A DNA stretch of 64,000 nucleotides from Nymphaea colorata (Eukaryota > Streptophyta > Magnoliopsida > Nymphaeales > Nymphaeaceae): positions 21,326,802 to 21,390,801 of the forward strand of contig NC_045145.1 of assembly GCF_008831285.2 (NCBI RefSeq), given 5' to 3'. Positions 1-12,210 of this stretch are shown here, in pieces (within the stretch, counting starts at the first letter, position 1; each line of letters opens with the position of its first letter). The notes beneath the pieces are model-generated. The model was not told where the DNA came from and made no database searches. It saw only the letters and a list, made by a program, of their open reading frames with translations. The position numbers were made by a program, and so were the translations under genes.

Positions 1-73
1 TAAATACAAAAAGAGTAAAAAAATAACTCCTAGTTGATAGTTCAGTGGTTTCATTTATACCTCTCTCAACAAC

Positions 74-76
<3 letters not shown>

Positions 77-104
<28 letters not shown>

Positions 105-458
105 CCCCACCTGACTGCTTCCTAGGGGTCATGTCTAGAGGCCGTGGCTCATTTCAGCTTGGTGGCGCATTTAGGAGGAGCGCAACAACAGAGTCTTCAG
201 GGACACCTTCTCTTCGTCAGATTCTGTGGCTCGTCTTGGGTAAAGGGATGTCCAGTTTGCCATTCGGTTGAAGCGCCGCTGTCCGTCTGCGGCTGGGTGA
301 CTGTGCCGCTCCATCTTTCCTCTCTCTTTTATTTTTCTGTGCATTGTATTGTATATTTCTTTTTCCTACTTTTGTTTTTGCGGTTTATTTTTTGTATATT
401 GTTTTTGTACCCAAGGGACCTCTTGTCCCTAAATTTTGTTATATATATATATATATAT

Positions 459-490
<32 letters not shown>

Positions 491-491
491 C
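77..491. repeat. CT microsatellites flanking unassigned sequence
   Basis: A (CT)n tract lies at about 77-104 and a second at about 466-491, with a short (AT)n run at about 438-458 before it. The sequence between them is mixed composition. The 136-codon frame there ends in low-complexity Phe/Leu/Ser-rich sequence and has no recognisable domain, so I do not call a gene. Confidence 0.85.
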
Positions 492-1857
492 TTCTGCGAG
501 TATCAAATTATCAAGACAATTAAAGACCAAAAGAAGTCTTTGGATCCCCCGTGATCTGAATGAGGCCAACTACGGAAAGTTGTCTGTTGTTTTTGCTCTG
601 TCCTATTAGTTATTCATTTGAAAATATATATAATCTGCTATGCATGCTGAAAGGAAAAGGATACCAATTTGACCTCTTCTTTGCCTAGCCGTATGGTTCC
701 TTCTCTCTTTATGATACATCTTTTGTCAGTATCGTTCATTTACTGTTTTCTATTCAGCTTCTTTTTCTAACTAAAAGAGGTCCAGTCGATCTATAGTTTA
801 AATAATAATGTCTTGTACTTTGGGAAATCTGAGCCAGCTTCAAACATTTTGAAAATATATTTCAGAACCCAACAAATTTTTATAATTTGGATCATTAAGG
901 AGATCTTAACAACTCTTAGTTTGAGATAATTTAAAATAACTCCATCTACCTTTCTCCTCATAAACACTCACTAATTCAGCATTTAATGAGATGAAAAGTA
1001 GAACCAAAATGCCCTAAAAAAAGTTATTTTGTTAATGTTGATTGTTCTTCCATCAACCTCTTTTAGCTCTGTACAATACAATATTAGTGCATGACCAAAA
1101 TAATTGCATTGTTATAGACATAGTTAGTTATGCACGTTTTTTTTTTCTTGACAAGGTTGGAAAATTAGGTGCATTTTGTTGCTACCAACCAAAGAATCGA
1201 GGTGCACCGTTGAGAATAAAGTTAGGTGTATTTTTACTTATTTATGGCGGGCAATGGGCAATCTTGTCATTCGCTTAACTAAAAGTAAATTTCAGAAAGT
1301 ATAGTTGGACCTTAGGATCGGGTAAAAAATGTCTGACTACTTTTTTACCGGGTTCAAAGCTGCATCTTCGAAAAGAATGGCTTCGGTTTCCGATAGAATT
1401 ATTTGGACGATCAAACACGTTGCAAACATCCAATCAGTTGGCCTTTTGAAAACAAACTTAAATCACTTGCGAGGAAAGGTCATTTAGCAATATAATATAT
1501 AAAATGCCGTTTTTTCAAACTAAAGCACATAGCTTCAAAATATCACACTCCTCACCATCTTTTCATGTAATTACGATTGAATTTATATGTTTTTTTATTA
1601 TCATATCAGGTAGCAGGGCGTCTCTGTTCAGTAGACGCAGCCTTCAGTGTTCGACCCATCACACGTGAGTGTGTGAAGATGGTTTTTGCCTTTCAGAAAG
1701 GATGTTTTTCACCATGCGTTTCTGTCCTTGTAGAAAAGGGTTCTAGCTTATCAAAATTATTTTGAGGACTCCCCATCAGTTGTCAAAGAACACCTGATCA
1801 GTCCAACAGCTAAAGCACAGCGGCCGGCCATGCCGATGTAGCCGAGGGTGGCGCTGG
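492..1857. other. AT-rich intergenic DNA, no gene seen
   Basis: Only short frames without domains or plausible splice partners occur here. I see no RNA gene, no clear terminal repeats and no strong microsatellite. Confidence 0.6.
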
Positions 1858-1897
1858 GTGTGGATGTCCCTGGCTGGCACTCTCTCGGCAGCTGGCC

Positions 1898-2190
1898 TGT
1901 CGTCCTGTCAACTTGTGTCTCCTACCCAAGCGTCTTTATGGCTGGGACTGAGGTCTTGTAGGCCTTGGGCCCTTACAGTCTGGTTGCCGTCCGGTGTTTG
2001 GCAAGAAGATCGCCGGATAACCTCACTCGAGGTGTTGGGTGGTGTCCCCCAGATATGTTTTCCATTAGCCGGGCCAGGGTCTATGGCAAGGATGCGGTCC
2101 ATCACTTGGACACTTATATATTGGAGAGGTGTTCCCTTTCACTTGGACACTTATATATTGGTGATTTGTCCCCTTTCAAATGTCTCAGGT
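1898..2190. repeat. Dispersed GC-rich repeat, copy A
   Basis: This block matches 3439-3640 in order and orientation. Shared landmarks are CTTGGGCCCTTRCAGTC, a GCCGG-rich stretch, GGATGCGG and TCACTTGGACACTT followed by GTGTTCCCT. Inside copy A the module starting CACTTGGACACTTATATATT occurs twice, at 2103 and 2140 (37-bp period). Two direct copies about 1.5 kb apart could be the terminal repeats of an old non-autonomous retroelement. I could not find clean TG...CA ends, a primer-binding site or a target duplication, so this remains a repeat call. Confidence 0.55.
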
Positions 2191-3121
2191 TGGATTTGGA
2201 TGCTTTTGACTGCAGTTCCATAGTTGGCTTCAAGGTTAGACCGTTGCTAGTTCCAAACTTCACTAAAGGTTAATGCAGCCTTATGGTCCCTTAGGACTTT
2301 GAGTCTCCATAGTATGGTTGTTTAGGTTTCAAAGTTCTGTTCATACTCAGAAGCTGTCCAAACCCTTAATATATATTTGAGTATGAAAAATTGTTCACGA
2401 ATAGCGGAATAGGTGGTATCAAGGTCTGCTTTAAGTGCCTCAAGGGGCATAGCATAACTAGGATGTAAACGAGACACCGCCTATTCAATTTGCATGGGTG
2501 GTACTCTCCTAAACCATAAAAGGTGAAATTGCGACACTTAAGTTGAAAAGTATACCGTACCCTACCCAAGTCCCGACACAATTCAAGATTCATGGGGCAA
2601 GGAGAATGGAGGGTTTTCGGGTTTTCAGTTTTTTGTTCAGCAACTTTTAAAGTTGACTATTATATTATGTTAAGACATGAAACTTATGGAGATCAATGTC
2701 CCATACTTGCCATCCTTCAAGTTCGACTGTTGCCTTGTTTTGTTTCTGTCAGCTACCCAACTTCAAATTTTGAAGATTCAAACTTTTCAATGCAACATGT
2801 TCAGAGGTAGACCTGCTGGAATATTTCATCAACAATGCCCCATCGTTTCAGTTCAAGCGACTGATTCGTCTGACGCACAGGCACATAATGATGCCTGAGT
2901 TGGTCGAGAGCCTTGGTTTGCATATTTGAAAAGCTGCAACTCATTAGTGCGGCCGAAGCTAGAGATTTCAATACTCTGATGTGTACAATGATTTTCAACG
3001 TGTTGTATGTAAAGGGTTATTTGGTTTTTCTATGTGTTGTATATAAAGGGCCCTTGCTGGGCTGCACTTGCATGGCCGGTTGCAGCTAAGCCATGGTGGG
3101 GGTGTGGGGTGGTGCACCCTA

Positions 3122-3365
3122 GGCATTCGATGGCCGGTGTCTTGCATGTCCCGTGCCAATGGCCCCTGCTGGGTCTTGGCATAGCTCAGCTCAGCCAAAC
3201 CTGGCGAGTTTGGGCTTGCTTGTCTAAGAACCTATGACAGCACATGTGGCATTCAATGGCCGGCGCCGACCACTTGTCTTGCATGTCCCGTGCCCATGGC
3301 CCCTGCTGGGCCTTGGCATAGCTCAGCTCGGCCAAGCCTGGCGAGTTTGGGCTTGCTTGGCTAAG
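3122..3365. repeat. GC-rich tandem duplication, two diverged units
   Basis: Units at about 3122-3228 and 3248-3365 share ATTCRATGGCCGG, then CTTGCATGTCCCGTGCC, ATGGCCCCTGCTGGG, CTTGGCATAGCTCAGCTC and GGCGAGTTTGGGCTTGCTTG. Unit 2 carries an extra CGCCGACCACTTG after GGCCGG. The block lies between the two copies of the dispersed repeat and is much more GC-rich than its surroundings. It is probably part of the same old element. Confidence 0.8.
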
Positions 3366-3438
3366 ACTACCAGTGTGGCTGAAGGTGGCTCGGCCCTGAC
3401 CGAGCGTTGCCAACCAACCATGGCCGGCACACCATGTC

Positions 3439-3640
3439 GCTTTTGACTTGTAGTCCTATTAGCCTGAGTGTCTCTCCAAACATCTTTGTGACTGGGGCCA
3501 AGGGTCCGGAAGGGCTTGGGCCCTTGCAGTCAGGATGGTCGTGGCCGGCCAGGATGCGGGCCAAGGTGGGGGCATATCACTTGGACACTTGCAAATGGAG
3601 ACGTGTTCCCTCCTAAATGTTGTTTTTGGATACTTCTAAT
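3439..3640. repeat. Dispersed GC-rich repeat, copy B
   Basis: Direct-orientation partner of 1898-2190, with the same order of landmarks (CTTGGGCCCTTGCAGTC, GGATGCGG, TCACTTGGACACTTG, GTGTTCCCT) and many substitutions. Only one ACTTGGACACTT module is present here, against two in copy A. Confidence 0.55.
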
Positions 3641-6055
3641 TTTAGTCCTATACTGGCTGTAAAGTTAGAGACTTACAATATTCAAACTTGATTGAAGATT
3701 AAAGCTTTCTCAATCTGTAGGACTTGAAATTCATTGGACTTCCTTCTTGGACAGTTGGGGAGCTTAATGATAAGTAAACTTCTTTAAGATGATCCCTTAG
3801 CATCTGTTTACTGTATTTCTAAAAGTATGTCCCTGTGATTGGTCATCAAAGTATGAGATCACCATCTAGACGTTTTATTTGGTGTTAGTGACTTGAACGT
3901 TTTGAACTTTGAAATGAAAACTTTGCCTTCCAAACAAAATACTCATGACGATGGCATTTATTTAGCAGCAAATATTGTAGCCTTCACTTACTTGATATAT
4001 TAGTTTTTCCTTTTTCTATTTTATATTAGAACCTGTTAGAAGTTTACTAAAAGGCGAATGAGCATGGATTTATTCATCTATGTTCTTGAATTGGGATTCT
4101 CTTTTTTCTGATACAGGTTTGAAATCGGCATCTTATTGGCTCATAAACAGGTACATATCAGTCTATTTCCTTTTTTACTTTTTAAACTATTTTTTTAACA
4201 ATGCTGTTATCATTAGTTTATAGACTAAACCACTGTAGAAAAGATTGGAAGAAGTAATAAAACTACAGAAAAACCAAGGAGGAAATTGTGGAAAATTTTG
4301 AAAAAGGAAAAAAAAAATTGACGTGCTTATAAGTGAATCGAACCTTGGATAAAGTAAAAAGGATTCTGCTTCAAATCAAGTCAACGCTAAGAGGAGCAAT
4401 TAAAGATGCTTTCCCTTCATATGTCTTAAATCTTTGCCAATACCTTTTTGCTATATTCCATCATCACATTAACATCTTTGCGTTTCCTCACAAAGTGTCC
4501 AAAAGGATAACTGAGCATCACCACACGTTTTTCTCCAAAAATGACCACCACAATTGAGTCTGTGGTCTATTCCAAGATCTATTCTTTGCCACCAACATTT
4601 TTGGCCATGTGTTTATTGCATGGCTTTGAATAATACAAACCATGAATAGATCAACCAAGCAATTATTTTGCTGATTACTCTCGTTGGTTTCATGTCGGTT
4701 CGAGATCCGAAGCCCCTCATCCTCTCCTCTTTCTCTTGCCCACAGGATCCAGACTTGCGTTGGTACCAATCGAAACATCTCCACATGCTTCATTTTGGTA
4801 CAAGAGAACAGGCCCAAGCCCAACAGCGTAAAACTAAAGAGAAAACAGCCATAGAATCATCCAAATAAGAGCATCTTTATGGTTAATAAGGAATCGTCAC
4901 CAAGTAGTTTATTCATTAATTAGATGTTAAATATGATTGTTGAATATGATAAGAACAGGAGATGAATGCAAGTCAACCCTATCTTAACTATACACGATCC
5001 ATGCATGCATCAACTAGTTAAGCTGTATTTTATGTGGAGATGATGATGGAGGATGAATAATTTTAGATAAGTATTCTTGTCTGGTAACGTCCCGCAATCG
5101 GTGGCGCAGCACAAGAGCTTTATTTAAGTGGATGCTGACCAGCAGGACAGCCCATTTTTCTAGCTTTGCTCATATTCGCCCACTTGTAATGTAAGTACGT
5201 ACTTTCTCCTTGATCAATTTTCTTCCAGCATGTGAAGTTCTATTCAAGTTACTACGTCCTGAACTTCGATTATTAGTGCTGCCATATGGAGGTTGGCTTC
5301 AAATCTCAATATGAAGGAGAATATTCTGGATATTCCAATTTTTTATCTAAACGTGCACCAGTATTGGAAAGCGAGCGAGCCTGCGGGACAGAGACTGGAA
5401 AGCGTGCAGCTGTTATAATTGCTATCAGAGCTGGTGCAACACTCAGACTTGAAGTTTCATACCCAACATGCGCACACATTGTATGTTTTAAGACGTGTGG
5501 ATTGTAGAAGTTTATTGTGCTGATAAGATTATTTTTAAATGGTTAAATCAGTAAAAAGTTATCACTTTACCCTCTCATGGACAACATATAAAAATGTCTC
5601 CTTATTAGTACAATTGGGTGCTTTCCGAAAAACTCCCGGACATAATTAAATGGAAAAAATTCTCGTCAATATTAGTTTAAATATTAATAAGCAATGATTT
5701 AGTAGGGTGTGATCAATCATGCGTTTATTTTGACATATTTAAGCAAGTTAATGCAACTAAACTTGGTCCTTTACATATTAAATCACGCTTAGCATTGAAT
5801 AAATTATTGTTTTTTTGCCAATGAAACTTAAGTGTCTTTTCAACAATACAAAAGTTTTTATCTATTGCCATTTTTTAATTAAGTGAGTCCGTAAATTACA
5901 AGAACGCATGGGGTGCAGTCGTTACTAAGAAGACCAAAAATAAATAAAAAAGAAAAATAATAAAATGGAATGATTTAGAGGAGAATAACACGAAGCACAC
6001 CAAATTCCTTTTATCTAATCAGCAAGTGGCATTCTCATTCCAGATCTGTCCAGGT

Positions 6056-6088
<33 letters not shown>

Positions 6089-7190
6089 AAGTACCAGCCC
6101 ACTTGAGCAAGAGACGAAAACCAGACCACCGTTGGAAATTATTTTAAACAAAATGTGAATATCCTATTTTGTTCATACACTCCAATTTAATATAAATAAT
6201 GTTTTACTTCAATTTATATTTGTAAAAAATTGATTTTTCCACTACCACAATTTTGATGCAATAATAACCATTCACGTCATTATTATTAAAAAATATTAGT
6301 AAAATAAAAAATGACTAATATAATACATGTTCCTCATCAACTCACTCTTACAATCATACATATAATATTAGATTACAAAGAGAACACTTTAATAATTATT
6401 TTTAGTGGATCTGTAGTTACCAATCTCTTTATGTATGTGAGAGAGAAAGTGTGTGTTGAATTATATATTTAATTTAATGCATATCACATGCTGATAAACT
6501 TCCCCAGAGGCAAGAATAAAATACGAACAAAAAGAAAAAACAAGAAAACATGGTGGATTGTGGAGAGAGATTGTAAAGTAAAGCACTAAAAAGGAGACAT
6601 TTCTCTTTGTTCATTGATTGCTCAGCTCATCCATGCAACAGCCAACCACATCCATAAATAGAAAAGAAAGAGGCAAGATTAGGAAACTTTCAGAGGACGA
6701 AAAAGAAAAAGAAAAAGAAAAAGATAATGTATATGAAGATCCATGCTCCTACTTTTAAAAAAGAAAAAAGAAAAGTACCATTCTTGAAATGTCTAGAAAA
6801 GCACCAAAGAAACAATATCAGCGAACGGCCCAGTTGAGATTTGCTTGTTTTTCTGCTTTTATTGGCATTATTTGAGAGATACTACATCATATAAAATATC
6901 AATAATATTAATAACATCAATTATAGTACTAGCAACGATCAACAGTAGCCATGAATGATGATGATGATGATGAGTTAGTAATAAATTAAGAAACTGAATT
7001 ACAGAAGGAATATGCGATCGAAAGCCGACGGTGGAGACGATCTCCTTTCTCAACCATTCCTTTCCCACATATCGTATAACCTCTTCCGTCAATCAAAAAG
7101 TCTACAGAGCCAACAAAAAGAAGCAATAGAGGAAAAGAGTCCATTCATGGCGTCTCCATAACAAGGTCTACTGCTCCTGCAACCTTCTTC
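3641..7190. other. Intergenic DNA upstream of the MYB gene
   Basis: AT-rich sequence with no supported gene. It holds a (TA)n run at about 6063-6085, a (GAAAAA)n purine run at about 6700-6723 and a (GAT)n run at about 6957-6971. The last 500 bp would contain the promoter and 5' leader of the downstream MYB gene. I cannot place a transcription start with confidence. Confidence 0.55.
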
Positions 7191-7260
7191 ATTGCCAGTA
7201 CTACCACCACCAACATCATTACCAGCCACCATCGTCACTGCCACCGTTATCTTCGTGCCA

Positions 7261-8626
7261 ATGTCTTCTCACAGTTGCTCACAGTGCGGGAACATTGGGC
7301 ACAACTCCCGAACATGTACTGAAAACGGCTTCATGCTCTTCGGGGTACGTGTCTCAACCGATCGATCCATCCGCAAGAGCGTGAGCATGAACAATCTTTC
7401 TCAGTATGAGCACCCCGATTACCAGCAACATAATGCGGATGCTGCGGGCGCCGGCTATACGTCCGATGATGCTGCAGACGCATCGGCCGGATCCCAAGGA
7501 AGGAAGAGAGGTAGGGGCAGGCTGTGTTCTGTTCTTGCTCACGTTTGATCAACTCTTATTTCACTTAGCCTGTGATCCGTAGTTAGTTCTTTGTGATTGA
7601 AAATTACAGGACATTTTAGTGAATCGATTAATTAATTGAGTGTTTATTCAGGAGTGCCGTGGACGGAAGAGGAGCACAGACTTTTCCTTGTTGGATTACA
7701 GAGGATTGGAAAAGGAGATTGGAGGGGGATTTCCAGAAACTATGTCAAAACAAGGACTCCAACGCAGGTTGCTAGTCATGCTCAGAAGTACTTTCTCCGG
7801 CGGAGCAATTCAAACCGGAGGCGACGGAGATCGAGCCTATTTGATATTACGACCGATTCAGTAAGTAATTCCATTGTCTCTACCAAAATTGCAGACTCTT
7901 TGGGTGGGTGATGTTAGTGATTATGATGAAACCAAAAATTTTCACTGGTACGAATTTTTTGAGCAGTTTTCAAGCTTGCTTTCTGACTGACTGCGCATGA
8001 AACATTCCAGTATCTGAAATTGATGACCAAATTTACGGGGATCTACTTTTGAGTAGGCAATAGACATGGACTGTCCAGAATGAAATCCTGGAAGTTGGTA
8101 GTTCACATTTATGACCAAATTTACAAACTTTACGCTGGTGTTCACAATTTACAGCGCTTTCAAGCCCTGAACTTTGATTAATTTAACACATCGATGGCCT
8201 AAATGTTAACAGTGTGACTGCCATTCTTCCAGCAAAACTCCTTTAGTCAATCGGTGTTGCTAATTTGTTCTGCAGTTCCCCTGTTTGCCTGTGGAAGAGG
8301 AAGGGAACATGGAGGAGACAGCGCCCAAAACATTGGATATCTCTCCAGAGAGTTTGCCAGTTTCTCCAGCCACCATGATTGAAGAAACCAAGACCACAAG
8401 AAGCCAGCCAGAGGAGCCAATCGAAGCAAAAGTTCTGAAGCCTGTGGCTGTGCTTGCTAGCATGCCCTCGGGGATGGCGCATTCGGATCATGGGCTTGGG
8501 TTGTCGCCGTCGCCATTGTCGGTGGAACTCTCTGAGCAACATCATGCCAGACACTCCGCTTTTCAGGCAATGACAAGATTCAGCGCTGGGGATTTGAACA
8601 AGGGGAGTATAATAACAGTGGCCTAA
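7261..8626 (+). CDS. SHAQKYF-type MYB-related transcription factor with zinc knuckle, 3 exons
   Basis: Exons are 7261-7510, 7652-7860 and 8276-8626. All junctions are GT-AG and give one 269-residue frame. Seen in the protein: an N-terminal CX2CX4HX4C zinc knuckle ([14 protein letters not shown], residues about 6-19), an LFGV core (FMLFGVRV), a single MYB repeat starting at PWTEEEH (about residues 86-132) and ending in ASHAQKYF, a basic RRRRR patch, and a Ser/Pro-rich tail with LGLSPSPL. This order matches the plant KUA1/MYBH, MYBS3 and MYBD group. Members bind I-box/TATCC-type elements, often repress transcription, and act in sugar, light and growth responses. The LFGV core resembles the known R/KLFGV repression motif, but Met replaces the basic residue. 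I chose the ATG at 7261 because the knuckle follows at once, as in relatives; an in-frame ATG at 7192 would add 23 residues. Which paralogue this is cannot be settled here. Confidence 0.93.
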
Positions 8627-8890
8627 GGGAGAGAAGGAGGATGGAGAAGATGAAACACAGAAACAGGGGAGGTAAACCGCCTCATGAGTTTCAGAGACAG
8701 GTTCAGCAAACATGACGAAATAATGCTGCTGTAGTTTTACTGTTGATTATTTTAACAGAATTCACTGCTCACTTTGTCCTTAAAAACTGGATGTAAATAG
8801 CTACGTTGGCCTTGCCTCTATATTATATGCCAATGCAATGTGTTAAGAACTATTCCATCTACTGGTCTGCGCATAAATTTATATGTGTGC

Positions 8891-8926
<36 letters not shown>

Positions 8927-10775
8927 TTTACTTAAGCTTCACCCAAATTCTACTTAAGAAGACCTCCAAGAAGAAACCTTTTGCTTGCTTTTTCACCAGG
9001 GCAATGCTTCTACATGCAGCAAAAACATTCATGTCATTTTCAACTATTGTCTGCATTGTGGATTTCTATACCTCTTGGCTGTACAGTGATAGCACAGAAT
9101 TGAATAATTGAAACAATAGTTGGGTGTCAAAGTGGCCTAACATTTGACATGATATTCATGTAAATGAATGCAAAATTAGCGTAGTACAGTAATTGATCAA
9201 TCATTTCACAGGACCTGTTACATCTAAAGGCGGCATCCCATTATCTAGACCGACAGAATATCGAATCTTAGAGTAGCACCTAATTTATGGAATAGTTTTT
9301 TGTGACCGCCCACTGAAGACTTCCTTTGATTTGGTATAGTTTCCTGAGTGTTCTATCATTTCTCTGCAAAGTTGTCTTACCAATTGGCTATTCACAGAAA
9401 AGAAGAACATGTCGAAGAGCTTTAGGAGTTCTGGTTTTGCAGTATAAAGCTTGACAACCAATTGCATGCCAAAATGAATCTGAACTCTCAAACTCTACTT
9501 AATTTTTTCATGAAGAAAACATATCGAAAGCTTCTCATAAAATGGTATTTTATGGACCCAAATTGGAAAACTTTATCGGAAGCTGACAGTTTCTTGAGAA
9601 CAAGTAAATGTACCAAAATTTTAAATGGTTGTCAGCACTTTGCTGTTACCTTGTTCTTGTGTAAATTGGTATGCGAGTATGACTTTGGCTCTTCAATATG
9701 TGAAAATATAATGGAGAAAGAGAGATAAAGGTTTTACCCCTGGTGCTTCAATTGGAGGAGGTAGTTTTCTCTTTGCTTCTTCATAAAGCAACTTCTGTTC
9801 AATTGAGTGTAATTTTCTCTTGCTTGTTCATAAAGCAAAATGGGGCAGAGGGAAGATTGAAATCTATTGCTGAGGTGAGGTAGCCAGAATCACCCAAGCA
9901 GCAGGCATCAGGAGTTGACGTCAACACTTTATAATTCAGTAGCCAATAGACCAAGGCCAAACCCATGATCCTCTCATTCCCTATTGAAATCCTTTGTCCA
10001 AAAGATCTTCGACTCTCTAGCAAAGCATATAGGTTTAGCAGTTTAAGTTTTTGCCAACAAGAGATGATCACTGCCATGGAGTTGGAGTCAAAATACCTTG
10101 AAAGTCAAGTAAGGGGAAGAATCCAATACTCATTCTGTGCCTCTCTTCTCATAATTTGGTAAGAGTATGCTTAACCAACATTATGTATAGAAAAAAACAG
10201 AAAAAAAGAACTTGGTACCATCATCAGGAGTTTTGCAAGAAGAACATAGATTATGCATTTGAAAAGCATATTCATGTAATGTGTATTTGAAGAACATTAT
10301 GTTTCTCAGAACAACGACATAATGTTCTTGCGTATACGCTTTAAAAATACAATGTTTTCCCCATCAAACACTCTCTTAGCATAACTTTATTCATATAACG
10401 TGCCACCTTTTGCACAAACACGAAACGGCGGTTGGCTGTGGGAGCAACCAACAGTCATGGTTTTATGTCAATGAAAGTTAAGTACTAGTTTCTTATATCA
10501 TTAAAAATAAAGTGACTTGATCTTTATGGTCTTCAGCTTCTTCAGCATAGTTCTGCAAATCTATATGGTTTCTCTTGTGTTTGAGCAAGATTTTCGATGC
10601 TCATCCCATGGATATTCTTTCAATCTTAGAGCCAATTGTATCTTTTGGAGTACCAAATGTCAACCCACCATGACACAGTATAGCACTGGTGCAGGATATT
10701 GATTTTTTGCCTCCATTACTGCAAAAGCTATTTTGGATCGCTTATATTTTGCCTCTACTACCGTGAATCACTTAT
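8627..10775. other. Intergenic DNA downstream of the MYB gene
   Basis: The first few hundred bases are the likely 3' UTR. A (TG)n(GA)n microsatellite lies at about 8883-8926. Between 9720 and 9840 a short motif ending in TTCATAAAGCAA occurs twice. No gene, RNA gene or bounded transposon is seen in the rest. Confidence 0.55.
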
Positions 10776-10783
10776 ATGTCTTG

Positions 10784-11246
10784 CAGTGGCGGAGCTACAT
10801 GGTGACCGATGTGGGCAACTGTCCACCTATGTCACCAGAATGTAGGGTGCAAGTGCGGGTGTAGTTGCGAGTGCCGGTGCGATACATCTCAAAAAATTAA
10901 GGTGTGACGGTGCGGTGAGAGTATTTATTATTATATTAATTTATTATTATAATATATTAATAATATCAAATTTGATAAAAGACTAAAAAAAACTGAAATC
11001 AATAGGGTGCGGGTTGGATGCGAATTTGGGTCACACCCGCACCCACACCAGCACCCGCGTTGCGTCGACGTGGGTGCGTCACCAGGGTAGCCGCACCCTG
11101 GTGACATAGCTACCCACACTAGTTTTTTTTAAAAAAATTATTTTTAAATACACATCTTCAAAAATTTATCTTTATAAATATAACAGTACCCTACTTAATA
11201 TGAGTATTTTTAAACGATCAACCAAAATTTTTTGGCTCCACCACTA
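10784..11246. mobile_element. hAT-like non-autonomous element, split by a second element
   Basis: The left end reads CAGTGGCGGAGC and the right end GGCTCCACCACTA, which are imperfect terminal inverted repeats. The flanks ATGTCTTG (10776-10783) and ATGCCTTT (11247-11254) match at 6 of 8 positions, fitting a decayed 8-bp target duplication. The 5' part contains GTGGGCAACTG, interrupted at 10827 by another element, and resumes at 11110 with CTACCCACACTAG. Without the insert the element is about 170 bp, like the copy at 13870-14040. No coding capacity is seen. TIR plus 8-bp duplication points to the hAT superfamily. Confidence 0.82.
10827..11109. mobile_element. Small TIR element nested inside the hAT-like element
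   Basis: This 283-bp insert starts CTATGTCACCAG and ends with its mirror, CTGGTGACATAG, a perfect 12-bp terminal inverted repeat. The flanks are CTGTCCAC (10819-10826) and CTACCCAC (11110-11117), matching at 6 of 8 positions. In other copies of the host element this site reads CTGCCCAC, so both flanks derive from one target by single changes. GGTGCGGGTG-like motifs repeat near both ends, as in hAT subterminal regions. The centre is AT-rich and non-coding. A relative starts at 11804. Confidence 0.82.
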
Positions 11247-11254
11247 ATGCCTTT

Positions 11255-11803
11255 AGATTTTTCTATTTTACCTAAGCCAAAGGTTGCTTATTTTTCTGAC
11301 AATTTGTCAACATTATACACGACAAGTTGTTCCCCAAGACCGCACAAAACACATGGAAACTGACAATAAACTATCATTTATAACAACAACACCAATCATG
11401 CTGACAATTGGAAAGGCGTGGAAAGTCCCACGATATTTTCATTGTGATAAAACCAGCTAGAAAATGCAAGTATAGAAGTCGGTTGATCAAAGATCCGATA
11501 CTTGAGATCATAGCATCCAAACACGAGCAGCTCCATGAAATGCAATTCCTTCACTTTGATCTTTTCCCATCTTTCATATGTCGGATGAATTTCATCTCTA
11601 GTATGAAGAGATTGTTTCTGAATCCAGATTCAGTGTCGGTTGCGGAACTGCCTAATTTCTTATTCAGGTTCGGGTCAAACACAATTCGAACTGGTATATG
11701 ACCTACTAATTTGTCCAGCTTCGCACCAACTTTTCTAAATACGATCCCAGTTGAGGCTCTACACAAGGAGAGTTCGAACCGAGTTGAGCCAGCTTGGGAC
11801 ACC
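11255..11803. other. Unassigned sequence between two small elements
   Basis: A 97-codon frame on + (11408-11701) and an 83-codon frame on - overlap here. Neither has a recognisable domain, a plausible promoter context or splice partners. I treat both as chance frames. Confidence 0.5.
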
Positions 11804-12210
11804 CTATGTCACCTGAGTGTGGGGTGTGGGTGCTGGCACCAGTGCGGGTGCGGGTGTCAAAGCGGCACATCCCAAAAAATTTAAGTGTGGCGGTGCCGGT
11901 GCCGGTGCCGGTGCCGGTGTCAAAGCGGCACATCTCAAAAAATTTAAGTGTGGCGGTGCGACGATGGTATTTTATTATTATTATTATTATTTATTATTTT
12001 TAATTTATTATATATATAACAGAATAAGCATGTATATATTATTATTACAATTTAGTTATTCATGTATATAACATACTTGGAAAATATCAAAACAACATAT
12101 ATTATATAAGTAATTTAGTAATATGACATTTTAACTGGGCTCGGGTGTGAGTTAGAGTCGCACCCATGTCCAGTGCACACCTGACTCGATACGACTAGGG
12201 TGAGACAACA
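11804..12210. mobile_element. Degenerate second copy of the CTATGTCACC element
   Basis: The left end, CTATGTCACCTGAGTGTGGG at 11804, matches the nested element at 10827. Inside, the segment GTGTCAAAGCGGCACATC plus AAAAAATTTAAGTGTGGCGG occurs twice (about 11847-11892 and 11917-11956), separated by (GCCGGT)n. An AT-rich core and a GTCGCACCC-containing right part follow, but the right end is eroded and its limit near 12210 is a guess. I see no clear target duplication. Confidence 0.6.
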
